A DNA stretch of 64,000 nt. Origin: Curvularia sp. ZM96 (taxonomy: Eukaryota > Ascomycota > Dothideomycetes > Pleosporales > Pleosporaceae). The stretch lies in the NCBI GenBank assembly GCA_022457065.1, contig JAJGBQ010000004.1:4092001-4156000 (forward strand), in the 5' to 3' direction. Position 1 is the first letter of the stretch. Every line of letters begins with the position of its first letter. The position numbers were made by a program, and so were the translations under genes. Shown in pieces: positions 31,772 to 41,959 of this stretch. The notes under the pieces are model-generated. The model worked only from the letters and a program-made list of their open reading frames with translations. It did not search any database and was not told where the DNA came from.

Positions 31772-33607
31772 ATGGATTGGCGACTTTTGGACTACGCCAA
31801 GGAGGCTGAAGAGACCGCCAATGGTCTGCTCGCTTTCGAGGGCGAGATTCCCCAGTATCGAAAGGATATCAGAGGCTACATAGCTGAGCTGTATGCCATA
31901 TCGCACGCCCTGCGTGAGCTTCACGACACACTCAGGTCCGCCAACTTTGGAAGATACGCAGGTTACATTGTCAAGGATCTCGAAGTCTGCCTTCCAAGCC
32001 TGGGCTATACGCTTGACGATGTACAAGCCATCTTCAGCAGATCCAAGAGAAGCCGGCATACAGCGCCCGGCGCTTTTCCAGGCACACCGCCCTACGCAAT
32101 CATATGGGAGGATGCACTTACGGATTTCAAAACACAAGGCATGTCTCTGCCTCAAAGGTTCGAGACAGCCAGAATGTATTTGCAGGGCATGAATGATACA
32201 CTGAAAGGGTGGGTGACACAACGAAGTCATCTATGTGACGAAGGCTGACCCGATACAGGGAAGAGAACGACGTCGAGCTGGCAAACTACAAGGTCTCACT
32301 ATCAAAGCTGCTCAAGAAACAAAAACCTATAGATTCATACTTCAGCAAGTTGTCGATCCAAGGTAGCGGCAAAAGTGGTGCCAGGACGCCAAAACCCCCA
32401 TCTCCTAAAACCACTCGACCTAAAATACAGAGCCACCCTACATATCCCGTTGCTAATTACGCATATCAACATCCGTCACCGCCACTACCTCATCGAGCTC
32501 ATATCGCCCCCACATGGGGTGGCTTGGGCATAGGAGAGGTGCCCTTTGTGCCACCACCTGTGCCTGAGATTCCCCAATCACCCACACATTCATCTGCATC
32601 GTCTCAGGCCTACTCGAGCCAATCTACCGATTCCGAGCCCGTCGCACACTGGGCCATGAAGATTTTTGATGGGCGACATGGGTCCACACCATTTCAGACA
32701 CTGGGTGAGCCCACCGAGTGTTATGGGAGGAATGAACCTCGCGTAATCGAAATGTTGCAGGATGATGGATTTGAAAAGGTATTAGAATTACCTTTCGAAG
32801 CCACAAACGTATGGGTCAGAATGTACTGCAGGTCTGAGGACAATCGTGCACGGATTCTATTCCTCGCCATGGACCCTGAAGGCCGTCGTATGCGATATCA
32901 GATTCCAATCACAGCACTAGCATTACGGCGCGCAGGACCATGTCTACAGCTCTGTCGGGCCAACCGCCGGGATGGTCAGCTAGATCTCTGGGCCAGGTTA
33001 CGCTTTCCTCTCTATGAACGTAAGTCTGACGAAAAGCCATTCTCGTACATCTTAGCTAATGATTTACTAGGCATGGTTTTGTTCTATTGCACTGCCGTTG
33101 CGATGAAACGACAAGATCAGACTGTCGTTGCGGAGGGACTTGTCGACTTCTTCGACCCTGAGAACATTGTATTCAGCGGGTAAGCTGCCAACGACATGTT
33201 TACTTGGAGCAGTGCTGACTATCAGCAGTGAGATCACGGACAACAGATATCTCCATGCGTTCCGTATCTACTTTGACGAAGATTCGGGCTGTGTGCGTTT
33301 CGAGGCTACTGCACGCCGAGGCCCGATGAACACGACACCCATCTGGACCGCCTTTGTTACTCAATACATCGGACGCAGGGATTGGATGAAACGCGTCAGT
33401 CCCGACACGATTCAATTTGAGAAGCTGCACCCATACATGTTCTGTGACAGTTATAGGCTGCCCAAGGGCCCTACCGGCAAATACCGGCTCACGTTCACCA
33501 CCCCTGAAGGTATGATAATCTACTATGGTACCTGAAGTTCATTGCTGACTCCGATGACAGACGCAAAACAGTTCAGAGAGAGTTTCTATCGTATCGGGGC
33601 CTTTTAA
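31772..33607 (+). CDS. Conserved-looking fungal protein of unknown function
   Basis: Five exons (31772-32208, 32259-33019, 33071-33179, 33229-33509, 33561-33607) encode 544 aa. I do not recognise a named domain. Residues 1-145 look all-helical (MDWRLLDYAKEAEETANGLLAFEGEI, ALRELHDTL); 180-290 are Pro/Ser/Tyr-rich and disordered; 300-544 are rich in aromatic and charged residues and look like an alternating-strand fold (WAMKIFDGRHG, RMRYQIPITALALRR, YLHAFRIYFDEDSG, KLHPYMFCDSYRLP). It ends with a 47-bp exon (FRESFYRIGAF). No signal peptide or TM segment, so probably cytosolic or nuclear. The third intron-like segment (33020-33070) is a multiple of three, and the next acceptor is a NAGNAG, so isoforms are possible. 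Exon frames agree throughout, which supports a real gene. Confidence 0.75.
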
Positions 33608-34177
33608 GATCTGCGTCGCACACATGATAGACGCTAGGCACGCTTTCCTACCCGATTTTGTGTCCACAGGCTGAACACTCATTCGGACGATGATGACGAA
33701 TTTATGAGAAAAAATAATCTACGACTTTACGACAACCATCATGAGTAAACGACGGCTACGATGAGGGTGGCTTCTGCTTTTTGGGCACGATATACCCCAC
33801 TCAGTCTCCTTTTCCTCTTTGGGCCCACAAATTGACAATAGCCCTTTGCTGATGCTGGAACTTGTTGTTTGGATCAATTCTATATTCTATCAAGGCGGCT
33901 TAATGTATGCAAAATTAGTATTAGGACTGAAAAAAAACGTGCTGCTTTTGCGCTAGAAAATCTAATCTTCGTCGTGTCAAACTTCTCTTGGACTAGCCTT
34001 GCAATCTCGCGCCCCGCTTTGGGACCCTTAGTGAGTGGTGTCTGTGCGCTGCCGGTTCTACCAAATCCAAAATTTCCGTATCTCAACTTTTGGCGATTGC
34101 AACGCCTGTCTCTCTTCCCTCACTTTACTTTTTATATTTTACCTCCGCTCTTCGATTCCCTCTCTGTTCCAATCATC
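33608..34177. other. Spacer upstream of arginine methyltransferase gene
   Basis: 570 bp, AT-rich between about 33840 and 33970. T- and C-rich leader just before the PRMT1 start. Confidence 0.5.
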
Positions 34178-35507
34178 ATGGCGAACCAACAAGAAGCAGG
34201 AAAGAAGGATCCCCTCACGGGCATGGCGCACTCCGAGGCGCATTACTTCAACAGGTAGGCACTCTCAAGAGTCCAGAGATACAAATAGCCTTTTACTAAC
34301 GCCGTGTTGCGCAGCTACAACCACCATGGTCCGTAAAGAATCCGATATAATGATGAAACTAATACTAACGCGCGGGCAAAGGCATCCACGAGGAAATGTT
34401 GGTATGTCTGCCCCACCTACTTGGACAAAGGCTGTAGTCATGACCACGGACAACTCTGCTAATGCTGCGCGTTTAGAAAGACGAAGTCCGAACCAAGAGC
34501 TACCGCGATGCCATCTACCAAAATCCCCACCTCTTCAAGGACAAGGTCGTCCTTGATGTCGGATGCGGTACCTCCATTCTCAGCATGTCCGTATCCCCAC
34601 CGCCACTACACAAACACGCGAGCACACACTGATACTTGGGATATAGGTTTGCCGTCAAGGCTGGCGCCAAGCACGTTATTGGCGTTGACATGTCGACCAT
34701 CATTGAGAAGGCCCGCGAGATTGTTGAGGTAAACGGCATGTCAGACAAGATTACGCTGCTACAAGGCAAGATGGAAGAGGTTGTCCTGCCTTTCGACAAG
34801 GTCGATATCATCATTTCTGAGTGGATGGGCTACTTCCTGCTGTACGAGTCCATGCTGGACACTGTCCTGTATGCGCGCGACAAGTACCTGGTCAAGGATG
34901 GACTTATCTTCCCTGACAAGGCCACCATCTTCATGGCTGGTATCGAGGACGGCGAGTACAAGGATGAGAAGATTGGCTGTAAGTCAAAGGAACCCCCTTA
35001 TATCTAGTCATTGTACTCACAGAACCAGTCTGGGATAACGTCTGGGGCTTCGACTACTCTCCCCTCAAGGCTACCGCCATGACCGAGCCTCTTGTCGACA
35101 CGGTTGACATCAAGGCTGTCGTTACCGACCCTTCCCCGGTCATCACACTCGACCTCTACACTTGCACTGTTGCCGACCTTGCTTTCCGGTTACCGTATGA
35201 GCTCAAGGTGCGCCGCAACGACTTTGTCCACGCCGTCATCGCTTGGTTCGACATTGAATTCGCCGCCTGCCACAAGCCCATCCGCTTCTCTACTGGTCCC
35301 CACACAAAGTACACGCACTGGAAGCAGACCGTCTTCTACCTCAAGGACGTCCTGACAGTCGAGGAGGGCGAGACAATCAGCGGTATGCTCGAGAACAAGC
35401 CCAGCGAGAAGAACCACCGCGACTTGGACATTAGCATTTCGTACAAGCTCGAGACGCAGGACATGCATAGGCAGGCTGCTGGCGAGGCACATTACAAGAT
35501 GTGTTAA
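34178..35507 (+). CDS. HMT1: Protein arginine N-methyltransferase 1 (type I)
   Basis: Six exons (34178-34254, 34315-34328, 34382-34401, 34477-34586, 34647-34978, 35029-35507) encode 343 aa, the normal PRMT1 length. Exons 2 and 3 are 14 and 20 bp; together with flanks they rebuild HSEAHYFNR/S-YNHHGIHEEML-KDEVRTKSY, the conserved N-terminal helix. SAM motif I reads VLDVGCGTSILSMFAVKAGA, with Ser where many family members have Gly. The double-E loop SEWMGYFLLYESM provides the two catalytic Glu, and the THW motif appears as YTHWKQTVFYL. The enzyme transfers methyl groups from S-adenosylmethionine to arginines of histone H4 and RNA-binding proteins, giving asymmetric dimethylarginine. The acceptor at 35028 was chosen because it gives GFWDNVWGFDYS. 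Confidence 0.95.
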
Positions 35508-36229
35508 ATGTGTATGTGTGCATAGAACTGAGTCGATGTTTGTTACGTCTTGAAGCAAGAAAGACGGGATTCAATTTCTCGCTGCTATGCTTTCTTGATC
35601 TTACGTAGACTTTTGTGTGCTTGTGCACAAATCGGCAAATATCGGCGTTTTGTTTTTCGTTCTCGGTTCTTTTTTTTCTCTGCCCTTTAATCTTCGATTG
35701 GTTTCCGGTCAAGGGGGAGTGGTGCAAGGGTTCGGGGGATTCTCACTTTGAATGGCGGGATAAAATTCTAGGGTAGCATGAGCATTATGCGTGTCACGAG
35801 TTATGAAAGCAGGGACCAATCGATCACGTTGGGAATTCCTCCCCTATAACCAAAAACAACAAAAAAAGAGAAACGTCTGACGCACTTGTTGTGATTTCAT
35901 GTGTGATGTGTACTTCACCAGGAAAGAAAGAGGGAAGATGAAAATAATTGGTTTGGGGAGAAGAGACAAGCTCTTTTCCTAACAATATGCTATGCTACGC
36001 CATGCCATGCTATATAGTTGCTACGCCTGATGCGCGTCGGGGTATATGTGTGTAGAAAAGTCAAGTGTGGAAAGTCCAACGCCCCTGATGGTGCCCCGAG
36101 AGTTACATTCAAGGAGGAAAAGAATATAGCCCAATACGCCAGTGGTGAAAATTGACAAAACAGTTGCCGCAAAGCCACCTTGTTTGGTGCTGGTTGATCC
36201 CACCAAGCAGGATAGGAAGAACAACCAAC
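35508..36229. other. Convergent spacer between HMT1 and BRF1
   Basis: 722 bp between two stop codons, expected to hold both 3' UTRs. Poly-T near 35670-35680. No gene seen. Confidence 0.55.
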
Positions 36230-38416
36230 CTAATAGTCGTAAGTCTCGTTACCAAAGCCCTCGTCATCATCGTCCCGATAGTTGTGTTCGAGGTCTTCCT
36301 CGTCTTCTTCTGCGTACATCTCTTCCTCCTCTTCCTCCTCATACTCTTCTTCACCCTCGGCGTCAACGTCTGCGACTGTCTGCACAGCAGGCGATGGCTT
36401 GTTGACCGGACTAGCGCCTTGACCGCTATCAGCAGGGCTTGCTGAAGCAGCAGTTCCGCCGCCGGGGAAGAGCTCCTTCAGTCTGTCGTAGTTGATGTGG
36501 TTGCTAAAAGCCTTGTTGGCGCGTTTCTTGAGCATCTTGTGTGCGGCATCTGCCGCGCTGGTTGCAGGTTGGCCTTCGAGGACGCTGCCGTCGCCCATTT
36601 GGTGGTGCTTGCGCTTCTGTTTGGGTTTCTTTGGTTTGTCTTCTGCGGCTTCGAGTTCGGCTTGGAGAAGCTTCTCTTGCTGGGCACGTAGCCATTCTTC
36701 ATTCTCCGTGATCCAAATGGCTTCCTTGCGGCGGACTTCTTCAGGGCCGAGGATACAAGTGGCAACATCGGGATCATCCTCAAACTCGTCCTCACCGATC
36801 TCAGGGTCTGTATTTACGGGTACCTCGCGTCTGTCCTGGGCGGCGCGTGCCATTTCTGCTGCGGTCCAGCCGGAGCGCTTGAGGAGATCGTGGTCTTCAT
36901 TTGCGGCACATTCCTTGAAAATGGCTTCCCAATCTTTGATTGCGTTTGTGAGTTCTTCCTCAATGTTCTGTTCAATCTCAAGATCCTCGTCGGGTATACG
37001 AATAGGTACTCGCTTCTTTGGTGGACGACCGCGCTTCTTGGGCATGGCGAAATCTGGATCGGTGGCCTCACCCGCCTCAACCTCCTCGACTGCGGTGGCG
37101 ACGCTGTCGATCATAGCGTCGGCATTGCCATCGAACGCTTCAAGTTCCGTAGCTGCGCCGCTTCCTTGCGGACTCATATCTCCGTTCTCATTTACGACTG
37201 CTTGGGACGAACCATCGTTGGACCTCCGTCTCTTGCTTGCCCGTACGGGTGGTGTACTTGTGTCAGTCTGTCTTTCGCCGTTTCCTGAGTCGTTTTCTGT
37301 AGATTCTGTGGTGTCATCGTCCCCTTCGAGCCGCCTCCTCTTCTTCTCCCGTCGCTCTTCTTTCTCTGCGCGCCTCCAAATGGCAGGTGGCTGAGCTTTG
37401 ACCTTTAACTTTTCTCCATACTGTCGGAACTGGTCAACGGTCAAGCCCGCGCTCTGTGTTCTCTTATATTCGTACAAGCGGGAGGTGATGGTGGAATCAG
37501 CAACCTTGACAACGTAAACAACCTCTCGGATGGTGCGGCGAAAGTTATTCATGCGGGCAGCGATAATGATGCATGCACCACACAGTCCAGCAGGTTGACG
37601 ACCCTGTACCATCCAGTCCCGGTTCATGCGCTTCAAGACCTTACAGGCGTCATCAGCCACCCTATGAGAATCGTCTCCAAACTCGAGTTTCCGGCAGTAC
37701 TTTAGCATCAAGGGCTCAATCTCTTGAACGGCTTTGTTACCGACAAGTTGCGCAGGGTCCTCTTCTTTGAGCATTTCCAAAAATTGCTTGTATGTATCAC
37801 CCAAGGCCCAGACGTTGGTTTGGATCTTCTCGGCCAAGTCTATAAGCATGAGTGTATTCTCGGGCTGCCTCCGGGCTGCCATATAGATGGCGACAGCAGC
37901 TACATTCCTCATGCGACGGCCCTGAATGAATCTGAAGTTCATGGCGAGCTTGTACCAACTAAAAGCCTGCTCTATGACTGCCTCGCGCTGGTTGAGAGAC
38001 GCACCCAGGGCTTGGATAGCGTTCTTTCCATTCATGGCTGCCTGCTCTCTGCTTTCCATACCGCCGAGTCCTCGCATAGTACCACCCATGGAGTTGGCAT
38101 GGCGCTGGTTGGCGTGAATGAAACCACCCTCGACAATGGCTGCTCCGCCAGATGTCTCGCCAAAAGTAACCTCGGAGACGATATGGCTCTCGTCGTGAAT
38201 TGTACCGCAGTTGTAGCACATGGTGCTGCCATCGGAGGTATCGATCTGGGGGGACTCGCAACAGTTGTAGGTGCGTTGGGTGGGCTTCGGGGGTTGGGGC
38301 GGGCCGGCGGCCCTTCGTCTTGTTGCAGAGGATTGGTACTGGTAAGGTTTATTAGGATTGTTTATGCTCAGGAGGCGCGGAGCCCTCTGAGGCCGCGCTA
38401 TTTGAGGCGCGGACAT
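36230..38416 (-). CDS. BRF1: TFIIIB subunit BRF1 (TFIIB-related factor)
   Basis: One uninterrupted exon encodes 728 aa. ATG 38416 is the start; the frame is open further upstream, but only from a TTG. Order: basic N-terminus, zinc ribbon (about 48-75, YNCC...CYNCG), then EVTFGETSGGAAIVEGGFI, which is typical of Brf1; first cyclin fold (about 125-215: AFSWYKLAMNFRFIQGRRMRNVAAVAIYMAAR), second cyclin fold (about 230-325: RPAGLCGACIIIAARMNN-like), acidic/basic linkers, and a Brf1-specific C-terminal region (about 520-600: KDWEAIFKECAANEDHDLLKRSG... and RKEAIWITENEEWLRAQQEK). It recruits TBP and RNA polymerase III to tRNA and 5S genes. The ribbon lacks the usual first Cys. The last 50 residues are extremely acidic. 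Confidence 0.95.
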   Translation of the reverse strand: MSAPQIARPQRAPRLLSINNPNKPYQYQSSATRRRAAGPPQPPKPTQRTYNCCESPQIDTSDGSTMCYNCGTIHDESHIVSEVTFGETSGGAAIVEGGFIHANQRHANSMGGTMRGLGGMESREQAAMNGKNAIQALGASLNQREAVIEQAFSWYKLAMNFRFIQGRRMRNVAAVAIYMAARRQPENTLMLIDLAEKIQTNVWALGDTYKQFLEMLKEEDPAQLVGNKAVQEIEPLMLKYCRKLEFGDDSHRVADDACKVLKRMNRDWMVQGRQPAGLCGACIIIAARMNNFRRTIREVVYVVKVADSTITSRLYEYKRTQSAGLTVDQFRQYGEKLKVKAQPPAIWRRAEKEERREKKRRRLEGDDDTTESTENDSGNGERQTDTSTPPVRASKRRRSNDGSSQAVVNENGDMSPQGSGAATELEAFDGNADAMIDSVATAVEEVEAGEATDPDFAMPKKRGRPPKKRVPIRIPDEDLEIEQNIEEELTNAIKDWEAIFKECAANEDHDLLKRSGWTAAEMARAAQDRREVPVNTDPEIGEDEFEDDPDVATCILGPEEVRRKEAIWITENEEWLRAQQEKLLQAELEAAEDKPKKPKQKRKHHQMGDGSVLEGQPATSAADAAHKMLKKRANKAFSNHINYDRLKELFPGGGTAASASPADSGQGASPVNKPSPAVQTVADVDAEGEEEYEEEEEEEMYAEEDEEDLEHNYRDDDDEGFGNETYDY

Positions 38417-39360
38417 GGTGGGCGCAGTCTTGTGCCGGCGTAGGACAAAACGAGCGCGGGCGAGAGGTCGTAAAGAAGTGGTCGAGGAAATGGAAAGACA
38501 GTCAAGATAGCGCGCGAATGAGACGCGGTACCGTGGGCGGGGCAAGGCTAGTGCTGATTGGCGGGGGCGGCTTGGGCGCGTTGCCTATTTGGGCGGCGAA
38601 CGCTACACCTTGAGCCGCGAACACTGAGACTTGGATACGGACAAGCGGCAGCATCCATGGCCGATTTATCCACGCGAACACCGAGCAGCTGTCTGGAGGA
38701 CCTACCTGGAATTTCTTGATACATCTGCAAGCATTCCTGCCATGTGCAGAATGCAATCATCATCGTCATCTAGCAAGGGCATCGCCGTGAGCACCCTGGC
38801 TGATACATTGAGCTGCAAGGCCGTACCAAAAGCATAGGCAACACCAGCAGAGCATGTACTGTACACACAAGGCAATGCCACCTCTCCAAATCTACCCTAC
38901 AGGCCCCAGCACCCAGCTCCCATCGCTCCTCGGACACGGTACCTGCAGCAACCCAAACTGTAGCGGCTGCGCCTGGCTGCCCTCGATGACGGGCTGGGAA
39001 TGCAGGTGATGACGGCACAGGCTATGATTGGCTCCTTGCACTCTACCCGAAGAGGCCGAGCTGGGCCATGGAGCAGAAGGCCTGCAGTCCCTGGCCGGCC
39101 CTGGCCTGCGCTTCCCAGCCTCCTTCTTGGGAGTAAGGGGAGGGGGGCTTGCGTAGGTGGGTGTGGGTGGTGGCCGAGTACCCAGAGCTATTTCATCCGG
39201 GCTCCCGTCTCTGTCGTCTTGGTCCCCGCCCCAAGCTCAATTCCATAGCTTTCCAGCTTCCACCAGAATTGCTCCTGTCTTTGGACCGCTTGCACGCCCG
39301 CGCAAATCTACCTCCATTTTCTGCCGGTTTTCTGTCTTTTTCACAGTCTAGCTCAACAAT
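38417..39360. other. Divergent promoter region of BRF1 and acidic protein gene
   Basis: 944 bp between two divergent starts; GC-rich. Small ORFs only. No TATA box close to either start. Confidence 0.5.
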
Positions 39361-40178
39361 ATGACGACCAGGAAGAGGAAGAACGATGACGAGGAGCTCG
39401 TTGCTCTCCCCAGCGACGAGAGCGAGTCAGAAGAAGAGTAAGTCTACGCTTTTCTTGACGTCACGCTTCCTCGCACCACGTCGCAATTGTGCGATTTTGG
39501 CTTCTTCGCATCTGTTTCCATGCGCTTTTTCGATTTGGTGTTTTGGATTTGTTCTGTCAAGCTATCCTGTCGCTGCGCATACGTCCGTATGGTCATCGCA
39601 GGCCTGGATGAGCTGCAGTAAAGACCCGCTCAGCCGCGTCTTATGCTGCAGCTTCATCTTGATCGCACATTTCATCGGCACTCTACATGGCGCATGCCAT
39701 ATTCTTCCTTTGAAAATTTATTTAAACAACTCAAATTGCGCATATCTGCGACATTTGCAAGAAGACTAACTCAGCGACACAGATATGCCGAGTCCGAGGG
39801 CTCCAACTTTGACTCAGGAGACTCAGAGGACGAAGAGCCACGTAAGTCATTCTCAACACCCCTTATCCTGGCCCCTTCTTACTTTTTTCCTTTCTAGCGC
39901 CAAAGAAAAAAGCCAAGCGCACCACCAAGGCCAAAAGCAAAGATGAGGGTGACGATGAGAGCGAGGAGGAGGAAGCGGCTGATCTGACCGAGGATGAGGA
40001 GGACGCCGCCGCTTCTGAGGAAGGAAGTGAGAACGGTGAGGGTGAAGACGACGAGGAAGAAGATGGCAAGAAGAAAGCAAAGGACTCCAAGCCTGCTGGT
40101 GCTGAAAAGGACCGCAAAGTCAAGACAACCAGCAAGGACGAGCCTGTACCTGTAGTTGACGACGATGACGAAGAGTGA
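39361..40178 (+). CDS. Small acidic, lysine-rich nuclear-type protein
   Basis: Three exons (39361-39437, 39783-39841, 39898-40178) encode 138 aa. The first intron is 345 bp, long for this window, with a CTAACTCAG branch before the CACAG acceptor; the second is 56 bp. The protein is built of Glu/Asp/Ser runs (PSDESESEEE, SGDSEDEEP), a basic patch PPKKKAKRTTKAKSK that fits a nuclear localisation signal, and a final DDDDEE. Such composition is seen in histone chaperones and nucleolar proteins, but no family motif is visible, so function is not assigned. Frames agree across both splices, and composition is continuous across them, supporting the model. Confidence 0.7.
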
Positions 40179-40369
40179 AGTACAATTGACGCTATTGGTT
40201 CGGGTCCGTCATGTAATGGGAAGATATGAGCAATACGAAATGCAAGTTCCCTAATTCGCTGAATCTCTCACATGAAAATGTACACAAAATATCTCAAAGT
40301 CATTCTCATGTTGACCATTGCTGTCATATCTAAACTCATGATTACGCTATAGCCTCGAGCGAGAGCCAC

Positions 40370-41959
40370 TTATACCCACTTCTGGTATCTCTCCGTCTTC
40401 TGGAATGCCTGCTTGTACGCCGCATACCTCTCTGAACGCTTCTGCGCGGCCGTCGCGTTCTTCGGCGGGATGCTGTCCCACGAGACAGCGTACGTGGCAG
40501 TCATGTGCGCAATAGCCCTTGTGAACTCGATCCAGGCGTCCAGGTTCAAGTTGTTGACGGTATCGCCGTCCTCGTGGTAGTTAACATCGTAGGGAACACC
40601 AGCGCCTCCGCCGAACATGGCAGCCTCCTCTTCGGTCTTGATGCCCTCGGCACCACCGGCAATACCGCCGGCAGCGATGCCAGCCTCAAGGAAGGGACCG
40701 TAGTCTGAGCGACCGTCGAATTCAATCTCGGTGTGGTTCAGGCCAATGCTGTCAAAGTAGGCCGCAAACTCGTGCTCGGCTTCGGCAGAGCCAGTAGGTC
40801 CGGTGAGGTTGTATGCTGAGCCGTCACCATCGTAGATCTGGTAAGCAAAGTTGGGCGACGCCATCATGTCAAAATCCAACAAGAGACGAATCTTGTCCTT
40901 TTCGGCTTGAGAGAGCTGGTGCACGTAGTATTCGGCACCGAGAAGACCGGCCTCCTCTGCCGTCCACCAGCTGAAGCGGACAGCGTTGTTGACAGTGAAG
41001 TTGGTGAGCTGGATGGCAATCTCAAGAATAGAAATGGTGCCAGATCCATTGTCGTTGATACCTGGACCTGCCGTGACGGAGTCCGAGTGGCCACTGACGT
41101 GGATCACGTTGTTATGATCTCCAGCCTTTGTCTCCGCAATGACATTGCGCGTGTTGTAAACACTGGCCTCTGTAGCCATGTCGACGGTGATCTTGACGCC
41201 CGTGTTGAGCTGTGCCAGAAGGGCCTCACCTTGGCCCATGGTGATACCAGCTGTAGGGACAAATTTACCCTTAGGATACAGAACCTGCAGCGAGTAGCCC
41301 TCGAGAGTGCCTTCGGCGTTGTTCCATGCTACTACACCTAGAGCTCCCTTGGCGGCCGCGAGTTCGACCTTTTCGCCATAAGAGCAGGTACCACGCTTGA
41401 TCAAAGCAATTGATCCATTAAGAGATTCGGGGAAATCCGCCTTTCCAATGTCAGCCTTATTCTCTCATGTTTCTCAGGAATGGACCTACCTCTTCACAGC
41501 CCAGATTGGGGATAGCAACGAGCGGACCACTAACGTGGCCCCCAGGAGCCAGAGTTACAGCAAATGCCTCAATAGTCTTGTTGTTGGCAGTGAGTGTGGC
41601 ATTGGTTCCGATGGAAAGAGGCACATCCTGAGTGTACACATCGTAGTAGTCAGGGAACGCCTCGAGATGGCCCTTGATCCATTCAACGGTATTTTCGTGG
41701 CCCGGGCTACCAATCACACGGTTCTTCCTCGGTGTGTCGTACGCAATCTTTTGGAGGATCTCCGCCTTTGCATACAAGTTGTCAATGTCAAGCGTGTCGC
41801 GAAGCGATTGCTACAGTGTGTGTTAGAGAAACTCGGAATTTAATTGGCAAATGTTCGTACCGAATCGACTAGTGTCTTGTTGCTGCGAGGATGGAGGACT
41901 GCCGCCTCAACTGCTGTCGCACACGCAGCAAAAGCTACGATTGACTTTAGGTAAGACAT
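40370..41959 (-). CDS. Secreted M28 aminopeptidase (aminopeptidase Y-like) with PA domain
   Basis: Three exons (41959-41861, 41810-41490, 41440-40370; introns 50 and 49 bp, phase 0) encode 496 aa, the usual length for vacuolar/secreted aminopeptidase Y. A signal peptide (MSYLKSIVAFAACATAVEA) starts the protein. The PA domain lies at about 125-225 (SLNGSIALIKRGTCSYGEKVELA). The M28 zinc peptidase domain follows: HVSGHSDSVTAGPGINDNGSG (His258 and Asp270 metal ligands), WWTAEEAGLLGAEYY (catalytic/metal Glu302-303), LLDFDMMASPN, and VNYHEDGDTVNN for the last His ligand. It removes N-terminal residues from peptides. The second acceptor was set at 41441, giving a 49-bp intron with a CTGAC branch; a nearer AAG would leave only 34 bp. 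Confidence 0.93.

Noticed and set aside
36492..37394. 300-codon Ser-rich ORF antisense to BRF1
   Set aside because: Mirror of Glu/Asp/Lys-rich BRF1 codons; low complexity and no motif.
38417..38545. Upstream extension of BRF1 to 38545
   Set aside because: The only start there is a TTG; the ATG at 38416 leads into the expected sequence.
41456..41489. 34-bp intron or frameshift in the aminopeptidase
   Set aside because: A 49-bp intron with a proper branch site restores the frame and better matches the family, so no break is needed.
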